Shown in pieces: positions 23,201 to 38,200 of a stretch of 64,000 nucleotides of DNA. The position numbers and the translations under genes were made by a program. Under the pieces are notes generated by a model. The model did no database searches. It worked only from the letters and a program-made list of their open reading frames with translations, and was not told the DNA's origin. The DNA comes from Siphonodentalium dalli (taxonomy: Eukaryota > Mollusca > Scaphopoda > Gadilida > Siphonodentaliidae). Where the stretch lies: the NCBI GenBank assembly GCA_032622095.1, contig CP136065.1, forward strand, positions 151,345,577 to 151,409,576, read 5' to 3'. Position 1 is the stretch's first letter. Every line of letters starts with the position of its first letter.

Positions 23201-26200
23201 AATTTTGAAGTCAGCCGCCTATTCGAAAAACACGAACAATTATATGTTTGAAACGAAACGGTCCGTGAATTCGAAACGATAATTATAAAAACGAACGCGT
23301 AGGCGACCAGTAATTATTGTATCGATAAATTGAATTTGTCGCTATTGTTAAACGACAAATTCGGAAAAATACTCCCTTATGATCCATTAGGTTGGTAGCA
23401 GAAAAATAAACTGGCTAAATTCAATCTGTACAGTGAATTATATTGGGACTGCGCATGCGTGACTGATACCGAGGCAAGCCACTGAAGAGTACAGACCGTG
23501 ACCGACCGTAGGTGACCAAAAAGTTAACTCCTTTTCTGCTATGGTTTACAAACGCAGGACATTATCCATATAGTTCAGTGTGAGGGCTTCCTTTGGCGGA
23601 AATATGACTATGAACCACATGACTGAAGATTGTAGAGGACCAGGACAGCCACTGAGAAAATAAACTATTAGTCTAGCTTCCCCAGTGGAACACCAAGCTC
23701 TACCGATAAACTGAGGCACACAGATCAGATCAGTTGAACTTGATAAGAGAAATTGATGCCTGTACATTCAAAATTATTAAATTGAGCAAAATGACTGTGG
23801 GGGAGAAGCTGGGAGGTATTCCGAGGGCGTACGATTCCAGGGGATAAACTGGACCCAATCTGGTAAAGATGTGGGCCACTGCACTGTGGGGAAGAGTCAG
23901 AAGGCTGGTTGACTATTGGCAGCACATGACGAGTCTTCCCCACCCAGAACGGCCTCCAAAGGCTCAGGTGCTGGGGCTTTCACCCTTGAAGATAGGTTTC
24001 CCTAATCAATGATGCCAGCACCCTGCCTACCTCTGGTACTGACTGCCTTAGCAGGACTGGGAGGGGGCAGAACTGGTCATGCCCAAGGTAAAGACTGGTA
24101 CGGTTTGCTCAAATTTTTTAATCATGGACTGATGTGCCCTCACCCAACTATGACAAGTAGTATGTTGTATTGTGGGATGGTAAGATATATTACTTAAAGA
24201 ATATGTTTACTTTGTCCGTAGTATGCACTATAAAGGCTAGAACATGCATTTGTTTTCAGTTATTTGTTTACATTGAGAAGGGAATGCAAATTTTGTGCAG
24301 CTTTATTCGTGTTCTTTGCCTCATTTTTTAACAATGGAAATTTAACATGCTACACATGATTAACGCAACTAATGGATAAGTTTCATACTGTGATATATAC
24401 CAACACTTAACTAGTAATCAACAGAAAAACAACTCGCCACTTCAAATTTTCTGGTTAGAAAGCGGCACTGGATTGTATGGATTGCAACCTGCGAGTACAG
24501 GGTGGAACTGCTTTGGAATGTTCATTATCGACATGGCAAGAGTTACATACTGGTATGAATTTTATCCCAAAGTGCAGTGTTTCAGTTATGATGTAATTTG
24601 TTGACAAAAATCATATTGGTGCACAGTGTGAACAGTTAGTAATCCAGGCTGTGCTGTTTCAATACTTACCTGGGTCAAAGTATTTGTGTGAACATTCCAT
24701 TATCCATGATTTCTACAAGTTTGATATAAGCTATAAGACTCACCTCCTCGTAGTTCTAGTCGACGTTCTCTATCATACTCATACTCCTCCTCTCGCTCAG
24801 TTCGGTAACTGAGATACTCGTCCATTTTCTGTTTTCTCATCTTGACCATTTCCTTTAAATAAGCAGAAAATAATCCCAATTTAGCATATTTTATATAGTT
24901 TTAATCAGAGAATTTCCATTCACTGTCCGTTGAATCACATTTCATTTCCTCTCTCTACTCAAGATTTTATCTGTGAAATGGCTATTGTAGATAAAGTCTG
25001 CTCTCTGCATCAATGAAAGTGTCGTTTTACTGATTCAAGACTTCAATATTCCAATTAGATTTGGATTCATTCTCCTCTTTTTTTTCTAATGTAAACTGGG
25101 CTAAGTCATATCCTATCTCACGAACAAGCAATGACAATGTGAAATGAAAAATTGAGATTTATTTCCCAAAAGACTGAAAGCTGAAAAATAGAAATAACTT
25201 TTAATTCATTATTTGGCTTCAACAATGATGTGATCATACATGCTCTGGTACAACATCTCTCTAATATACAGAGTTAATAGATATATTTTGATAATTCAGG
25301 CATTTAGATTCCCCTAAATTGGGCATACAGGTGATGAACTATGGAGAAATTTTTGAAATTTGACATCAAAAGAAGCAATTTCGTTGCATCTGAGGGTTCA
25401 TTGCCTGCTCCAAAGAAAAAAAAGACAAAATAGTCCTTTTTACTTAAATATTATATAAATATATGATAAGTTTTTGAAGTTCAAACTGAAAATGTTTTTA
25501 TATTATTTTGAAGCAGGGAATTTTCATATATGATATACTATGATATACTATTACTCTCAAATCATACTGATCCGGTAGGGGACAGTGCATATACTAGCAG
25601 ATGAGTTGTTCCTTGCCAATATAGATTTGGTTTAATACCGAGTAAAGATTGACAATGAAGAAAAATTATATAAATTGTTAATATCACAAAGGTCTTTAAA
25701 GGTGACATGCAACAGTTTTTAGATCGGTCTAAGCCCCTCATATCAATGTGCCATGATTGGCCTGATCCCCATTAAGGTCTCCATGGTATTATATCGATAA
25801 AATTGCTGTTTGCCAGTAAAATAATAGGGTCATCTACCAGTACTAAGTCATAGCAATCATCCATTTGACCTACCAGAGTAGCAGAAATGTATGGTCAATT
25901 TAGTGATACTGTGTGTGTATTTACTAAGATGTGTGCATTGTTTACATCATCGCGACCACAGCATTCTTATAAATAGACGTGACAATTCAACTTAGGATTA
26001 ATCATGTTCCCAAATGTAAATCAAAGATCTATGACATCTTGATTTTTTTTCACTAAATTAAGAGTCAAGAGTTTGAGGCCGATGGAGTGAAATGATGTGC
26101 ATACTTGAAACTGGGACATATAACGCATGAGCAATAAGTTAAGTTGTTTTTTGGGGTAGATATTATCGGATTTTTTAAGCAATTTTGAGATAGGCCAAAA

Positions 26201-29200
26201 ACTCTACTTTCAATTATCAATCTGTGATTTCACAAAATATGGGGAGATAAGTCATGACATTTTCACTCAAACGGGAATCCTAACTCAATAAGCTGCATAT
26301 CAGCAGATAGGCACATCGATGAAATACCCCATTTGCGGGATATATTTGCTGACCAGATCAGCAACCAATTAAATTCATTTTGGTCAAATGATCAAATCCA
26401 TTGCATGTCACCTAAAATATAAAATCATTTGCATGAGGAACACTCATCTCATGACAAGAGACTACTTCATGGTAATAATTGTTATGTCCTGAATTAATAG
26501 CCAATATTGGGATCCAACATTGTGGAACCTTCTGATGCCATCACCAATGATGCTGAAGTTTACAGGTTCTGTGAAATATGCAAAAATTATGACAGACAGT
26601 AAAGTTTTATGTCTGTTATTGTTGAAATTCTTGTCAAATAAATCAACAATATCAATAACAGACTTTGTGTTTCTAAAACGCAAGACCCACTGGCTGCTGA
26701 GGACCAGTTTTATTATTTGGTTCACCAACAATGGAAACATTGTGTGGGTTGTCATACGAAAAAAGACAAAATGTTGGCCTGTTCTTCTGGAAATTCAAGG
26801 GTGATATCTTTGTGTATTTTGTACTTTGATGTATAGCTACTAGTCGCACCTTTATAACGTGATGCGCCTGTTGTTCTTGGCCTACCTTGTGCACTCATTT
26901 ATATTAATCAAATATCAAAGTTCATACTTTTTTTTCTCTCCTGCAATGGCCTTTTCTCCTGAACAAAATCCTCATCCACCTACAAGTCAACCTGACAGGA
27001 ATGTGTTTTTTTTAACTCTTTCATGACTGAAGCCGAGCTAGTGCAGCATTAAGGACCTGTGACAGTGTATTCTCTTATATATGCGAGTCCCATAGGGAGC
27101 CTCGCATATACAAGAAAATGCACTGGCTTACAAGATCAAGGTAAATATTGTTAGGCTGATGCATTCTCTCATATATGCGAGAGCCCTATGCAAAAATGCA
27201 GGAAGCTCCAGTCATGAAAGGGTTCATGTTTCTCACCCTTGATGCTTTCGTCCTGCTCAGGGAATCTTTCTTCTCAAATTCTGAGGCATACTTCTTCATG
27301 TTCTTTTTAATTTCCTGTAAAACGTAAGTAGAACGATTTCAAAAAAACATTACACTATTCACTCCTGGAACGAATTCTATAAATGTCTTGTATATATATA
27401 TTGGAATCATATATTCTTCATATATTTGGATTATCTAACATTTCCAACGCCAAGTTTGGCGAATCCCCCGAAGCTCAGTTTAGAGAGTGGGCAATACTAA
27501 ATATTTGTATGGATGGAAAAAAAAATTATTTTCTAAATCCAAGAAGTGGGTATTGTTTCCCCTTAAACTGGGCTATCAATACACAAAAGAACGACCAAAT
27601 CTGATGACCCTTGCCCAAGTTACAAGCTGAAATTTTCATACGGATATAAAATTAAGAAATTCCCCAAGACAAACAAGGGCAGTAACTCTGGTAAAATGAA
27701 TGAATGAAACCAGTAATATGTGGGTTTCACCATGCCAAAGGTCAACACAATCCGATAATTAACAACCGAGTTACAACCTGAAATGTTCGTAATGACACAA
27801 CATTAACAAATTTTCAAGTCAAACAAAGGCAGTAACTCTGGCAAATATTAATGGATGAAACCCGTAGTGAGTATTCTTTCCCCCCCCCCCCCCCCATCAT
27901 GTGCTATCACTATGCCAAATGACAAGGAGGAGATGGCTCAATGTAACGCCTGGCGCTTGATGTCAAATCCTCTTTTCTCTCAGACTTACCATACTTAAGT
28001 ATATATATGAACATCATCTTGTAAATTATTGTATAAATCTGGGATACAAAATAAATAATGTTTACACCAAATGACAACGAAATCCAAGAATTAACACCTG
28101 AGTTACAGGGTGATATGTTCAGACAGACTGACAGAGCACTCGGCTATATGGCCGAACTATGGGGGGGGGGGGGCATACTAATATATTAGAAGAAATCAGG
28201 CGGAGAAATACCATCAAGATTTCTCATTCATTCATTTTGAGGGAAATTCAGATAATAAATTTGAAAAAAAAATACTAGATGACACCCCCACATAGTGATG
28301 TTCCGATAATGAAAAAGCTTATCGGACCGATTTCCGATAACTGGAGGCACAATCGGCCGATTTCCAATTCCGATGTTTATATATATTGTGCGTTTGTTCC
28401 TATAATGGACTTATATACACCCAATGCACTCCATATCCCGCATAGTTTCAAAGCCAAATACATCAAAGAAATATATACACACTGTCGTGACAGTATTTCT
28501 GCCGACGTCGGTTGTGTGCTTCCTTTGATGTATACCGGTAGTTGTTTTGACAAAGAGATCAAAGGTGCCGACTCAGTGTAACGTTATGACCATGTGTGGA
28601 ACACTTGCATGCGGAGTAAAAGTCTTGATTGAATACTTGTAAGTTGCAACAATGTATGGAATGGCGATGATTATTAACTAAATTTTGATTGATGGATAAT
28701 AATTGCTGTCATATTTGTCTGAGATTTCCCAAGTTTCCATTGGACGAAAAAGCTAAATAATGCCCCTACTAATGTTGATCGTGATTGAAGACAGTTCTGA
28801 TAACAACTGTATTAATTCATTCAGTGTGTGCTTCAAGTTATTGACATAGCATGTGACGTCACATGACACGTGCTCTAGAGGAAGCCTCACTGTAATCAGG
28901 TCAGCTTTTTAATTAAAGCTTTCTTTGAATCTATTTCGTGTCAACGCGATTGAACCAATACTTCATATTACACGGGATGTCGGGCATGTGTATTGCCATT
29001 CTTATAATATATCATCATATCAGACTGCTTTGATGATGCCAATGGCTTCTTTTTAGGCTGTTACAACTGCGTTTTACATTCAATACTACAGTTGTATTGC
29101 GTATGTTTATTAAAGCGTGCACATTGCGCTTAGATACTAGATCGTTTTTATTTATTTTGACAATCGAGGTACGATTAATTTCCGATGGGCTATTATCGGC

Positions 29201-32200
29201 CGATTCCGATTATCGGAACATCACTACCCCCACAAATGAACAGTAATCAAGACAAGACACTACCCACCAGAGAGTAGCTAGCAAAGCCAGGGTTAGAGTA
29301 TTATACAGAATCAGAGATCAAATGTGAACCAAATCAACAGAAGTCTATAGAATTAACAAAACAAATGCATAGTTCCAACAGAAATATTTGTTAATATTTA
29401 CCAACATCTACCAAGTGTAATTAGACATGTTGCCATGGAAAATATTTTAGCATGATCCAAATTTAATGAGCCAAACTTATTATTAGGAAATTACCCTGGC
29501 TTTACAAATGATAAGAATATACAATCATATGAAATAAATGAGTCAGTTTTAAAACAATACATGCAATTTTATACCTTAATTTTCGGAGCTGTGAGCAATG
29601 AAGGCGGACGTGGTCTCCACTGAAGTTGGCAAAACTGTGCTGTGCTGTATTTCTGTAAAATTTTGCCTTGGAAGCTCCATATCCAGTAAGCATTGTCTAC
29701 CTGCAAGTGAGTCAAACAGTGAGGAACAACCACCAGCACAGACTTGTTGAAACAACCCCTTTTAGGATAAACTATAAAGGTATATATCTCTAAAAATTCT
29801 TCTCTATTCACATTATGGAATGAACTTACAAAGGCACTTCCTGGAAGCAGTGTCCGAAGCACTGCATAATCATTCAGATATATTTCATTGAGCAGCTCTC
29901 CGATTGAATGCATGCATCACAATGTTTACAACTGTTACTGCGGAGCAAATCTGATGGGTTTCTGGGGGAGTAACCGCGTCAATCGCAGTCGCTTCTTCAA
30001 GAATCAAACAATGTAATACTCGATTGTAGAGAGCAGAATTTGAACGCTTGATATCTGCATGCCACAGCATTACGAGACGAGTACACTGACCACTGAATCA
30101 CCATGTCATTACACAGAATATCTATATCTATATTTGCGAATGTCTGTCTGTGTTCTATAATGAAAGTGTCAATGACACTGTAGCTCAACTTAGGTAGGGG
30201 AATAATTTAATGGTTGACAGTAAATGGAGGAATAGGAAAGGTGCTAATTAAAATGTCTAACCTGCGCCAAAGGATTTAGTGATGCAAAGAGTAAAATACA
30301 AGATGGCTGCTGGTGGCCATTTTTTTTTGGCCAATTAACCCCAAAAGGACTCGTTCCCATCTACGTATAATTGTTAACATCCATGACAAATTTTATGAAG
30401 ATCTGACCAAAGCTACGACCTACAAATTTCATGATGATCAGACGAACAGTACGACCTGTAGACCGCGCCAATGGATTGAATTTTGAAATCCAAGATGGCC
30501 GCTGGCAGCCATGTTTTTTGGCCGAATGACCCCACAATGATTCGTTCCCATCTACATGTCAATGTCAACATTCATGACAAATTTCATAAAGATTAGACCA
30601 AAGGTACAACCTGTAGCCCGTGCCAAAGGATTTAGTCATGCAAAGAGTAAAATCCAAGACGGCTGCTGGCGGCCATGTTTTTTGGCCGAACGACTCCAAA
30701 ATCACTCGTTCCCATCTACATGTCGGTGTTAACATCCATGACAAATTTAATAAAGATCAGACCAAAGGTATGACCTGTAGCCCACGCCAAAGGATTTAGT
30801 CATGCAAAGAGTAAAATGCTGGTGGCCATGTTTTTTGACCAAATGACCCCCAAAACGACTCGTTCCAATCTACATGTCATTGTTATAATTCATGACAAAT
30901 TTCATGACCATCTGACCAAAGCTACGACATGTAGCCCGCACCAAAGGATTTAGTCATGCAAAGAGTAAAATCCAAGATGGCTGCTGGCGGCCATGTTTTT
31001 TGACCGAATGACCCCAAAACGACTCGATCCCATCTACATGTCATTGTTATCATTCATGACAAATTTCATGATGATCAGACGACCTGTAGCCCGCGCCAAT
31101 GGATTGAATTTTGAAATCCAAGATGGCCACCAGCGGCCATGTTTTTTGGCCGAATGACCCCACAATGATTCGTTCCCATCTACATGTCAATGTCAACGTT
31201 CATGACAAATTTTATAAAAATTAGACCAAAGGCAACCTATAGCCCGCGCCAAAGGATTTAGTCATGCAAAGAGTAAAATCCAAGATGGCTGCTGGCGGCA
31301 TGTTTTTTGGCCGAACGACTCCAAAATCACTCGTTCCCATCTACATGTCAGTCTTAACATCCATGACAAATTTCATAAACTTCCGACCAACACAACGACC
31401 TGTAGCCCGCGCCAAAGGATTTAGTCATGCAAAGAGTAAAATCCAAGATGGCTGCTGGCAGCCATGTTTTTTGGCCGAACGACCCCAAAATCACTCGTTC
31501 CCATCTACATGTCATTATTAACATCAATGACAAATTTAATGATGACCAGACGAACAGTACGACCTGTGGCCCGTGCTAATGGATTGAATTTTGAAATCCA
31601 AGATGGCCACTGGCGGCCATGTTTTTTGTCCGAATGACCCCAAAATGACTCGTTCCCATCTACATTCCAATTTCAACAGCCATGACAAATTTTATGATGA
31701 TCGGACTAAAGGTACAACTTGTAGCCCGTGCTAAAGGATTTAGTCATACAAAGAGTGAAATCAAAGATGCCTGCTGGCGGCCATGTTTTTTGGCCGAATG
31801 ACCCCAAAATGACTCGTTCCCATCTACATGTCATTATTAACATTCTTGACAAATTTTATGATGATCAGACTAAAAGTACGACCTGTAGCCCGTGCTAAAG
31901 AATTTAGTCATACAAAGAGTAAAATCCAAGATGGCTGCTGGCGGCCATGTTTTTGGGCCAAATGACCCCAAAATTACTCGTTCCCATCTACATGTCAATA
32001 TTAACATCCATGACAAATTTCATGACGATCAGACAAACAGTACGCCCTGTAGCCCGTGCTAATGGATTGAATTTTGAAATGCAAGATGGCCACTGGTGGC
32101 CATGTTTTTTTACCGAATGACCCCAAAATGAATCATTCTAGTCTAAATGTTGATGTCAACAGCTATGACAAATTTCATAATGATCCGATCAAAGGTACGA

Positions 32201-35200
32201 CCTGTAGACTGCATTGTTGACGCCTTACGCACACACGCGCGACGGACGACAAAGCCATGGCAATAGCTCAAACTTTACAAAGTAAAGTTGAGCTAATAAT
32301 GGTGTGGTTTAAAGATGCCAAAGTAGCACCCTCTGAGTTCAGTGGGTGTCACCCCTTCCCCTGAATCCTGAATGCCAGTTAACAGAGGGGATGAATACTG
32401 AATGTTGGTTAACAGTAGGGGGTAAATACTGAATATGAGTTAAGAAAATACGTGTGAAGGACATATATTTCACATATCAATTACACTGGTGAAGGGTATA
32501 CTACTGAATAACCTATGGGCTGCCAAGTCGGCAGCAGCCTTGATAAATTGATAAATCTGATTAAAACTGTGGTCAAAATTGCCAAAATTATTTTCACAAG
32601 GAAAAGGGTTTCAGCTCCATGGAATGTTCCACATCACTTACACCTGGTCAACACCAGGTCACCCTGCTAGTACATGTATAAGAAAAACAAAGGAACTTAC
32701 CTTGTGACCCCACCAACTGACTCCTGTGGCAACATATCTTCCAGTAGGATCCCATTCAACATCTGTAGCCATGAAATGCTCTGTTTGTGCCATAAGTGTC
32801 ATGTCAGCACTATCAATGAACTCAAGTACACCATTCATACTGCAACAGAAATAATTAATAAAATGAGAGGCCGAACACGATCAGCAGATGCTTAACCCAT
32901 ACCTTCAAGCATACCAACTCAAAATCAGCGATTTAGAACTTAATACAAGAGATGGACTGTCGTCCGGTACATACCCCCTTGTGGCATACCGCCTAAGGTG
33001 GGCATATCTATAACCTGTGACTGATATACTCAGACATACGGATTGTAAAGTAAGCATTTAAAAACAAAAATCAGCATTTTCATAAAGATGAATAACTTTA
33101 GAACAAAAAACCAAAACAAAACAGTTGAATGTGCCATTAAATGTCCTCATAGTGGTGAACATCCATAAAAAAATTCATTGAGATCCGAGCATTACTGTTC
33201 AAGTTATGACCTGAACAGACATCGGATGGACCAAACAGCCAACATTTCCAGATAAACAAAGATGAATAACTCTAGAATGGAAAATCCGAACAAAACGATG
33301 GAACCTTCTATTGAATTCCCTCATAGTAGTGAACATCCATACACAATTTCATTGAGATCCGAGCACTACTGTTCAAGTTATGACATGAACAGATACCCGA
33401 CGGACCAAAAAGCCAACATTTCCAGATAAACAAAGATGAATAACTCTAGAATGGAAAATCCAAACAAAACGATGGAACCCTCTATTTAATGTCCTCATAG
33501 ATGATAGTTGTGAACATCCATACCAAATTTCATTGAGATCCCAGCACAACTGTTGAAGTTACCAATTGAACAGACACCAGATGGACCAAAAAGCCAACAT
33601 TTCCAGATAAAAACGTCAAAAAACGTCAAATAAGGGGAATAACTACGGTGAAAATTGGCGGACGGAACCCAAATTCGAACTTGAACTTACTTTTCGGCTA
33701 ATAAACCCACATACCAACTCTAACTAAAGTTATCATCCGGACAACAGGTTAACGGACGGACGCCCGCCCGGACGGACGGACAGACCAATACTATAATACG
33801 GCCTTTTTTTCAAAAGAGCGTATAAAAACAATTGACCAATAAATACAGGAATAAAAGCTCGGACAAAGTTTTGTCTACGGATGGAAAAGCCAATTCCTAC
33901 ATACCCTCCCATAACTCGTTACTGAGGTTTAAACAGATAATATAAGAACCCAGTCACTGCTAGGAAAACCATTAGTCCATGCGCAGGCATCAAACCCACA
34001 TTACTGAGATAACATCTACAATAAGTCACTCCAATCAAGGGAGCGCGGTATTTGTGATTGACAGAGTGGCATCAAGCTAGATGCGATTATGTCACAGCAT
34101 ATAATTTATAATATGAGTAGAAACAAGAGGTGGCATCAGAGATGCTGTGTCTCGTTTTCGGTAAGCCGCCGGTGGCTACCGCCGGTAGCTACCGCCAATT
34201 GGTGTGCATCAGTATCGGTAGACTAATTAATAGGTAAAATCGAAAAATGACTAATTAAGGGCCATAACTCTATCAAATTTTATCGGGCCAGGCTGGTTTT
34301 CGAACTCGTTCGAAATATCCTTGGCAAGTACGTCTATTCCAAATTTTAAACAAATTGGAGGACAATTGTTGAAGTTATCGCACTAACGAGCTAAAAATTC
34401 ACGAAAAATGACTAATTAAGGGCCATAACTCTATCAAATTTTATTGGGCCAGGCTGGTTTTCGAACTCGTCCAGGATATTATTGGAAGACACTTATATAC
34501 CAAATTTTAGTTGAATCGGATGACGTTTGTTGAAGTTATCGCGCTAACGAGCTCAAAATTCGTACAATATGACTACTTAAGAACCATAACTCTATCAAAT
34601 TTTATCGGACCTGGCCGGTTTTCGAACTCGACCGAGATATTCTTGGGAGACACCTATATACCAAATTTCAATCAAATCGGATAACGTTTGTTGAAGTTAT
34701 CGCGCGAACGAGCTGAAAATTCGTGAAAAATGACTAATTAAGGGCCATAACTCTATCAAATTTTATCGGACCAGGCCGGTTTTCGAACTCATCCGAGATA
34801 TTCTTGGGAGACACCTATATACCAAATTTCAATCAAATCGGATAACGTTTGTTGAAGTTATCGCGCTAACGAGCTGAAAATTCGTGAAAAATGACTAATT
34901 AAGGGCCATAACTCTATCAAATTTTATCAGACCAGGCCAGTTTTCGAACTCGTCCGAGATATTCTTGGGAGACACCTATATCCCAAATTTCAATCGAATC
35001 AGATAACGTTTGTTGAAGTTGTTGCGCAAACAAGCCTAAAATCAGTGAAAAATGGCAAAGGGCCATAACTCTGTAATAAGGCAACATAAAAATGCAACTT
35101 CGTTTCTCAAGGACCGCCGCGTCTTAAAAAACTGTGCGCATTGGCACTTTTTATCGCCGGCTTATAATAAGCTTACTACCCTACCGCGCTTTCCCAATTT

Positions 35201-38200
35201 TCACTGTTGAGATTGGCAGGATGAAAGCAATGTAAGTATATAGAGTTATGCCTCTTTGTTGGTAAAAGTACACCGGATTCCGGGTTGCGAGATCGAGCGC
35301 ACCTCCTCGTTGTTTCCGGTATGAAAAATGGCCACGCTCGGAACTAATAAATGTTGCCGTGTTTGGAAAGAAGCTGGGAGCACCTCTTCAATACCTTGTA
35401 CCATGGACAGTTATACCATGCCCTAATACACATTCTTTTCAATTCCTTCGGGAGAAAGTTATTGACGAAAATAAACCGGATAATTCTTACTGAATACCGA
35501 GAGGAAACTCAGGCGAACAATTCTGAAATCACTTTTCACACTGTTTCAAGTTCGCGTTTCAAAATTGAAAACATCGGATTTGTATTGTGTTGATGAACAG
35601 TTAAATGCCTCTGATGTTGCAACAACGTTCGGTCGATACATACAACTCGAAATAATTATAACGAGAGGCCGATCAGGATCGGCAGATGTTTAACCCATAC
35701 CTTGGCGATAGCGACTAGCCATTAAACTGATAATTTGTCAAAGATATGATCACAGGAATTAATCCATATATCAGTACCCAACTTGAAATCTAAAGCTCAA
35801 ATAATTTGTCTTAAGAAAGGGTTAAAGTATTTGGGTTGGGGAGGAGTAGTTTTAAATCTCATAACTCTGTCCCTATTCACACAAGGACCTCTCACTGTGA
35901 GATCCAATGGTTTAGTGATTTCGGAGGACATGTTTAGGAGTTTAAGTTAACTCATTGGAAGCAAAAGTGATAAATCCCTATCTTTGCCACTTTTGACATG
36001 CCAGACATTCAAAATTTATTATTCACTTCTAAACTGTTCTAAAGAGAAATTATAATTGTTGACAAGCCAGACTGCTTAGAACGACATATATGTAGGGGAT
36101 TCCATCTCGTATTTAAATGGTATTTTAATTAGCCCCCCCCCCCCCCTCCCCCATTCTCCCCAGTTATTTGTTTATAAAAACATGGACAGATATAAGATCA
36201 GATCTGACCTGTGTATAAAATAAAATTAAGTGTTTCAATGTTAATCTTCTAAGTGCTCTGTGGCCCCTAAAACAAGTCATCACTTACAATAGTCATGTAT
36301 ATTTATCTGCATGTTTCGCATTGCATAGATAAATCATATTGGCTATCAGCTGTTGTTTTAATTTCAAATTGAAAGCATGTGTCTGAAGGGTTAATATATT
36401 TTTCAAAAATCAATTAATCAGTCAATACCAAAATTGATAGAAGTGAATAGTGTGCAAAGATACCCAATAGATATTAAGAGATATGAGGAAGAGTCCATGT
36501 ACATTATAGCATGTGTCTATGGAAACCTTGGAAAGGGTTAATTATTTTTGAAGCAAATTAATGGAATTAGAAGACACTTATATAGGTGAGGGGGCCCTTA
36601 TCTCACCCTGTAATGAAATTTCAAGAATAGGAAAAACACCAGTCTTGTGCTGCCATTAATCAATTTGACAGTTAGAATAAACAAACAGCCAGCCACCAGT
36701 GTTGTTTATCTTGCTTGACCCACCAGAGCTCTGTATCATATGTCATCACTCATTTCATAACAGATTTCACTTGGAATGACAACATCTATAAAAATCCTCT
36801 CATATACTCTGGATGTTGGATGATCACATGGTAATTTATTGATATCATTATATTACATGAAACTATTGCAATAAAATCTTCATATTTTCAAAACAGGATA
36901 TCACACCTAATTAATCGTATAAAACTAAAATAAATGAAAGTGTCAATTTTTTTTTATTCTTATTTTTTTTTTTATTCTTATTAAAGTTTAAACAAAATTT
37001 AATATTTGTACATGCTAAATTTAGCAAGGAGCTAAATCTAAAAAAAATTGAATTTTTTTTTTTATAATTTTTTTTTCTTGAAAAAGGGTCATAACTCCTT
37101 TAAAATTAATCGGATCAAACCCATATTCGAACTCGATCTGTATTTTCGGCTGTGAAACTCACATACCAAATTTGGTTCCAAAAAATGTTTGAGTTATGGC
37201 AGAATGCGTGAATTCTAAGTTGAAAAAGGGCCATAACTCTGTAACAAAATCTCGGATCAAACCCAAATTCAAACTCGATCTGTATTTTGGGCTGAGAAAC
37301 CCATATACAAAATTTGGTTTCGATCGGATAGAAAATGTTTGAGTTATCGCATTACTCGTAAAGTGTCTACGGACGGACAGACGGACAGACGGCAGGGACC
37401 AGCCTAGACCATATTTTCAGGGCGAAATGACTTCGCCCTACTATCAAAATAAGGCGAAGTGGCCGTTCTATAGGGCGAAGTGAGTCTACAAAACTTAAAT
37501 TGAACAGTACTACGACAGGAGTCGCTATAGAACGAAAATAGGAGAGATGTAATATGTCAATTAAACTTATGAAACAATGGTTGAAATATGGAGTCTTTAT
37601 GTTCACTTCATGACCCTAATAACTATTAATAATACCCAAACATAATTGTGAGAGGATAGCAGCATTTTATATCGTAATTGTGGGAGAATGACAAGATTTT
37701 ATTTCATATTTTTCGGGTTTTTAAAAATGCCAACAATATTTATCAAACCGAAACGAAACGAAATCATGAACACTTTCACTGCGCTCTATTAGTAATCCCG
37801 TTTGAAAATTTAATATGCTTCACAAATGAATTTGTTTTAAAATTTCTTTAACCAAACTCCATAGAGGGAGTGATGAACTGACACATTGTGAGAGCTGTGA
37901 GTTGTAATCTTCATTGTAAGGTGTGGTAATCACGGTAATCTAAAAATCACAACAACCAGATTAACACTTGAGGCCCGACGATGTTTTCACAGCTGCCAGT
38001 AATCAGACTCCGTTGTCAACATGCTTCCAGATTGGAGCAATACAGGTGTTAATTGTTTTACAACACCCTGATAGTGGAGTATTGTGTGCAATCACTGTTG
38101 ACAGTTGTAAATTATCATAAATTATTTGGGGAATTTTGCCGATTTTCGTCAGTCAACTTTGGAATTTTCAGGGCGACTTGAACTTTGCCCGACTGCAAAA

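Larger units (their letters stand above)
18674..23606. mobile_element. 5-kb element with long inverted arms, copy 1
   Basis: The left end is a two-part block. First comes a ~350-bp unit (18674-19023) with its own inverted ends (ATGATATTTTT ... AAAAATATCAT and TTCCTTAAAGAAAGCCTGAA). It is followed by a second end, TTTCCGCCAAAGGAAGCC, with CACTGAACTATATGGA at about 19040. The right end (about 23403-23606) is the inverse: its ~176 nt from CACTGAAC to CCAGTTTATTTT are identical by eye to 18722-18900. The interior shares long blocks with 39681-44890 (for example 19040-19330, 21410-21660 and 22830-23160) and two short repeated protein-like remnants ('AGR.xAKAExE') on the minus strand, but no intact transposase or reverse transcriptase that I recognise. 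Superfamily unknown; target duplication not resolved. It lies in the intron between w11 and w12. Confidence 0.75.

Noticed and set aside
26462-26894. Overlapping ~95-codon frames on both strands
   Set aside because: No domain, no splice sites, and no homology I recognise; they lie within an EIF3B intron.
30260-32230. Repeated ORFs (for example 31264-31521) with 'MAAGG.FF...PK' wording
   Set aside because: They are translations of the satellite monomer; the same holds for those at 61710-63700.
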